This document shows positions 4,686 through 5,517 of a DNA stretch of 5,517 nucleotides, piece after piece. This stretch comes from Chloroflexota bacterium (lineage in GTDB: Bacteria; Chloroflexota; Dehalococcoidia; DSTF01; RBG-16-68-14), in assembly GCA_022573935.1 (NCBI GenBank), contig JACZTE010000085.1:1-5517 (forward strand), given 5' to 3'. Made by a program: the position numbers and the translations under genes. The notes under the pieces are model-generated. The model was not told the DNA's origin. It did not search any database and saw only the letters and a program-made list of their open reading frames with translations. How positions within the stretch are numbered: position 1 is the stretch's first letter; each line of letters opens with the position of its first letter.

Positions 4686-5517
4686 GCTCCCCCTCCGTCG
4701 GTGACCGGGCGCGGGCGGCTCTCCTCCTCCTCCTCCTCCTCCTTCAGCGTCTTCAGCACGTCGCGCCATTGGAGCTTCTCCCCCATGCCGCGCACGTAGT
4801 AGTCCATCCACGCCATCTCGCTCACCGCTTTGACCAGCCGGTTCCGCGGATCGGGAATGCCGTGGCTACGGCCCGGGTACATGAACAGTTCCGTGTCCAC
4901 GCCGAGCTTCTTGAGGGCCATGTGCAACTCGACCGACTGCGGGCTCGGCACGCGGGGATCGCCCTCGACGACATGAACCATCGTGGGCGTCGTCGCGGCG
5001 GCGATGTACTTGAGCGGCGACTGATTCCAGTAGGGCTCGAAATTCTCATAGAGAAAGTCGTCGCCGATGTAGAACTGCCGATTCCGCTGCACGTCGCTCT
5101 GCGCGTACATCGAGATCCAGTTCATGGTGCCCGCCCCCGAGCTGATCGCCTTGAAGCGATCGGTGTGGGTGAGAATCCAGTTGGACCAGTGCCCACCGGC
5201 GCTCCATCCGAGGGCGCCCATGCGGTCGCGGTCGACGATGCCCTCCTCGATGAGCATGTCGACGCCGGTCATGATGTCGTCGAAGCCGAGCGTGAAGTAG
5301 TCTCCGACGATGTCGGTGCGGTGCGCGTTGCCGTAGTTCCTGGAGCCTCGGTAATTCGGCTTCAAGATGGCGTATCCGGCACCGGCATAGACCTGCGCCC
5401 CGGAGCCGCCGTTGAACCGGAGTACGTCGGCCGACGCGGGACCGCCGTGTATCGCCACTACGCGCGGGTAGCGCCGACCCTCCTGGTATCCCACCGGATA
5501 GACGAGTATGCCGGCTA
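4682..5517 (-). CDS. S9-family (prolyl oligopeptidase-like) serine peptidase, catalytic domain, partial
   Basis: The frame runs off the right edge, giving 277 visible residues; the beta-propeller N-terminus lies outside. The visible part is the alpha/beta-hydrolase domain: 'YPRVVAIHGGP' oxyanion region, 'YAILKPNYRGS', then the nucleophile elbow 'GWSAGG' with Ser encoded at 5201-5203. The acidic residue is in 'VEGDPRVPSPQS' (Asp at 4958-4960) and the His in 'PGRSHGIPDPRN' (4862-4864). All three triad residues are present in the expected order and spacing for S9 enzymes such as dipeptidyl or acylaminoacyl peptidases, which release short peptides. The exact subfamily cannot be told without the propeller. 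After the domain end near 'MDYYVRGMG' there is a short tail with seven consecutive Glu. The gene converges on the hydrolase remnant and its TAG overlaps that gene's TAG. Confidence 0.93.
   Translation of the reverse strand, partial: AGILVYPVGYQEGRRYPRVVAIHGGPASADVLRFNGGSGAQVYAGAGYAILKPNYRGSRNYGNAHRTDIVGDYFTLGFDDIMTGVDMLIEEGIVDRDRMGALGWSAGGHWSNWILTHTDRFKAISSGAGTMNWISMYAQSDVQRNRQFYIGDDFLYENFEPYWNQSPLKYIAAATTPTMVHVVEGDPRVPSPQSVELHMALKKLGVDTELFMYPGRSHGIPDPRNRLVKAVSEMAWMDYYVRGMGEKLQWRDVLKTLKEEEEEEESRPRPVTDGGGA
4721..4742 (-). repeat. GAG trinucleotide tract encoding poly-Glu in the S9 peptidase tail
   Basis: The plus strand shows seven CTC units and one extra C. On the peptidase strand this is a run of GAG/GAA-type codons giving seven Glu in a row close to the C-terminus. 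Such tracts change length by replication slippage. Because the unit is three bases, gains or losses would keep the frame. Confidence 0.9.

Noticed and set aside
4682..5494. GTG at 5494 as the start of the S9 peptidase
   Set aside because: The frame stays open to the window edge and reads 'GILVYPVGYQEGRRYP', the normal join before the catalytic domain. The gene simply continues outside the window.

Overview
The window looks like a piece of a high-GC, probably uncultured bacterium. The best taxonomic hint is the 626-residue secreted protein. Its thrombospondin-3-type Asp/Gly repeats, followed by paired dockerin-like motifs ending in 'FLAVLRHFG' and 'FLSVLRQFG', resemble secreted proteins I associate with Chloroflexota (Dehalococcoidia-like) metagenomes. 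This comes from remembered family style, not from a search. The two peptidase/hydrolase genes at the right end look more like Acidobacteriota or Gemmatimonadota proteins, so the right end may be transferred or wrongly joined.

Layout from left to right. 1-525 (-) is the N-terminal part of a lipoprotein with a YVTN-type beta-propeller, cut by the window edge. 691-1197 (-) is a small four-helix membrane protein with a CPxCNK motif. 1352-3232 (-) is a secreted choice-of-anchor-L protein with calcium-binding-type repeats. 3233-3472 is a divergent intergenic region with a strong promoter in each direction. 3473-3904 (+) is a Fur-superfamily metal-responsive repressor. 3905-4103 holds two 36-bp direct repeats carrying the Fur-type operator, then a possible terminator. 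4104-4685 (+) is the C-terminal half of a beta-lactamase-fold serine hydrolase with no start and no catalytic Ser-Lys part. 4682-5517 (-) is the catalytic end of an S9 prolyl-oligopeptidase-family peptidase, cut by the right edge. The last two genes converge and share a CTAG at their stop codons.

The most informative part is the fur locus. A 7-1-7 imperfect palindrome (TGATACTTAGTCTCA) spans the -10 box, the predicted transcription start and the first base of the fur ATG. This implies autorepression and a leaderless mRNA. The same element, in reverse orientation and with 14 of 15 bases kept, occurs twice just past the fur stop. That would suit a regulated gene immediately downstream, such as a metal transporter, but what follows is a decapitated hydrolase. 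Either the target was lost by rearrangement or the sequence is joined wrongly near 4104. No intergenic gap exceeds 300 bases. I see no tRNA, rRNA, transposase or CRISPR array.
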